Source: an uncultured beta proteobacterium (lineage in GTDB: Bacteria > Pseudomonadota > Gammaproteobacteria > Burkholderiales > Burkholderiaceae_C). Taken from it: 40,500 nucleotides of DNA. Made by a program: the position numbers and the translations under genes. Below, piece after piece: positions 40,138 through 40,500 of the stretch. The DNA is taken from NCBI GenBank assembly GCA_903822435.1, contig CAIJPE010000226.1:1-40500 (forward strand), read 5' to 3'. Numbering within the stretch: the first letter of the stretch is position 1; every line of letters starts with the position of its first letter. Under the pieces are notes generated by a model. It searched no databases. It saw nothing but the letters and a program-made list of their open reading frames with translations, and was not told the DNA's origin.

Positions 40138-40500
40138 TGTCCAAACCGGTGTTTGATCATCACCGCGCGCTCTGACGAGATCTGCACGGTGGTGGCGAAG
40201 GGCGGGAAGTCCGCGTTGCGGACGGTGACGGTGTGCGTGCCCTCTGGCAGGCTCAATCGGGCCAGCGGCGGTGCGGTGCCGGCGGATACGCCATCCACCT
40301 CGACCTGGCCCCAGGGGCTGATGGCCAGTTGCAGCGTGCCGCTCGTCGGCGCTGCAGACGCGGCCACCACGGGTTGGCGTGCGTCGCGCGCAATGGGCAA
40401 GGGGGTGGAGCGCGGCCGCGGCGCAGGCCGTACGACGTGCGCGGGCGCCGGGGCCGCGGCGGTGGCCTGCGGTGCGGTGGCTGCCGCCGCGCTGGCCGCC
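40134..40500 (-). CDS. PEGA-domain protein, C-terminal part (cut by window edge)
   Basis: Only the last 121 or so codons are visible; the frame is open to the window edge and the start lies outside. The visible part begins with an Ala/Pro-rich linker (about 40 residues) and ends in a PEGA domain: LQLAISPWGQVEVDGVSAG, PEGTHTVTVRNADFPPF and MIKHRFGQ. PEGA domains often end bacterial serine/threonine kinases or cell-surface proteins. Next to a TssQ-like lipoprotein, a type VI-associated kinase such as PpkA is one possibility, but the kinase part is not seen. The stop overlaps the downstream lipoprotein start (ATGA), so the two form an operon. Confidence 0.75.
   Translation of the reverse strand, partial: AASAAAATAPQATAAAPAPAHVVRPAPRPRSTPLPIARDARQPVVAASAAPTSGTLQLAISPWGQVEVDGVSAGTAPPLARLSLPEGTHTVTVRNADFPPFATTVQISSERAVMIKHRFGQ

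Overview
The window is a GC-rich (roughly 68-70% by eye), gene-dense chromosome segment with no rRNA, tRNA, insertion sequence, integrase or CRISPR array that I can see. Gene content and protein style point to a betaproteobacterium of the order Burkholderiales, probably near the Rubrivivax/Leptothrix/Comamonadaceae group. Evidence includes CoxSLM-type molybdenum hydroxylases, a SenA-like protein, ybgC-tolQRA, a TssQ-like lipoprotein and a stand-alone homolog of the SelD N-terminal FAD domain. No gene-free stretch exceeds 300 bases.

Region 1 (18-9963): an EgtB/SenA-like protein that has lost two of its three expected iron ligands is followed by a two-subunit molybdenum hydroxylase (small and large subunits, + strand). 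This pair converges on a five-gene minus-strand operon encoding a three-subunit molybdenum hydroxylase (coxS-coxL-coxM order) plus its MoxR-type AAA+ ATPase and CoxE-type VWA protein.

Region 2 (10155-19419): an alkaline phosphatase with a small exported protein, an LplT-like lysophospholipid transporter, a GT4 glycosyltransferase, an Mpo1-like membrane protein, a membrane-anchored class III aminotransferase, a phosphatidylserine-decarboxylase-family protein and a PlcP-like metallophosphoesterase. Intergenic segments here carry 7+4+7 direct repeats resembling PhoB boxes, the best at 15099-15116 and 15154-15206. I read this as a phosphate-starvation membrane-lipid remodelling locus. The aminotransferase/Psd pair may add an undescribed lipid modification. 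This is my main candidate for a new system.

Region 3 (19353-21836): an orphan GspE/PilB-family ATPase with two tandem MshEN (c-di-GMP-type) domains. Its 3' end overlaps that of the plcP-like gene by 67 bp.

Region 4 (22002-36065): a LysR regulator, a DUF1445 (D-glutamate cyclase family) protein, a complete branched-chain-amino-acid-type ABC importer and a fused 5-oxoprolinase/hydantoinase. These are followed, after a DUF1800/DUF1501 pair, by pyrrolidone-carboxylate peptidase. Together they look like a pyroglutamate (5-oxoproline) or D-glutamate utilisation island. The DUF1800 gene is interrupted by an in-frame TAA.

Region 5 (36062-40500): an FAD oxidoreductase of the SelD-N-terminal family, then on the minus strand ybgC-tolQ-tolR-tolA without tolB-pal downstream, a TssQ-like lipoprotein, and the C-terminal end of a PEGA-domain protein cut by the window edge.
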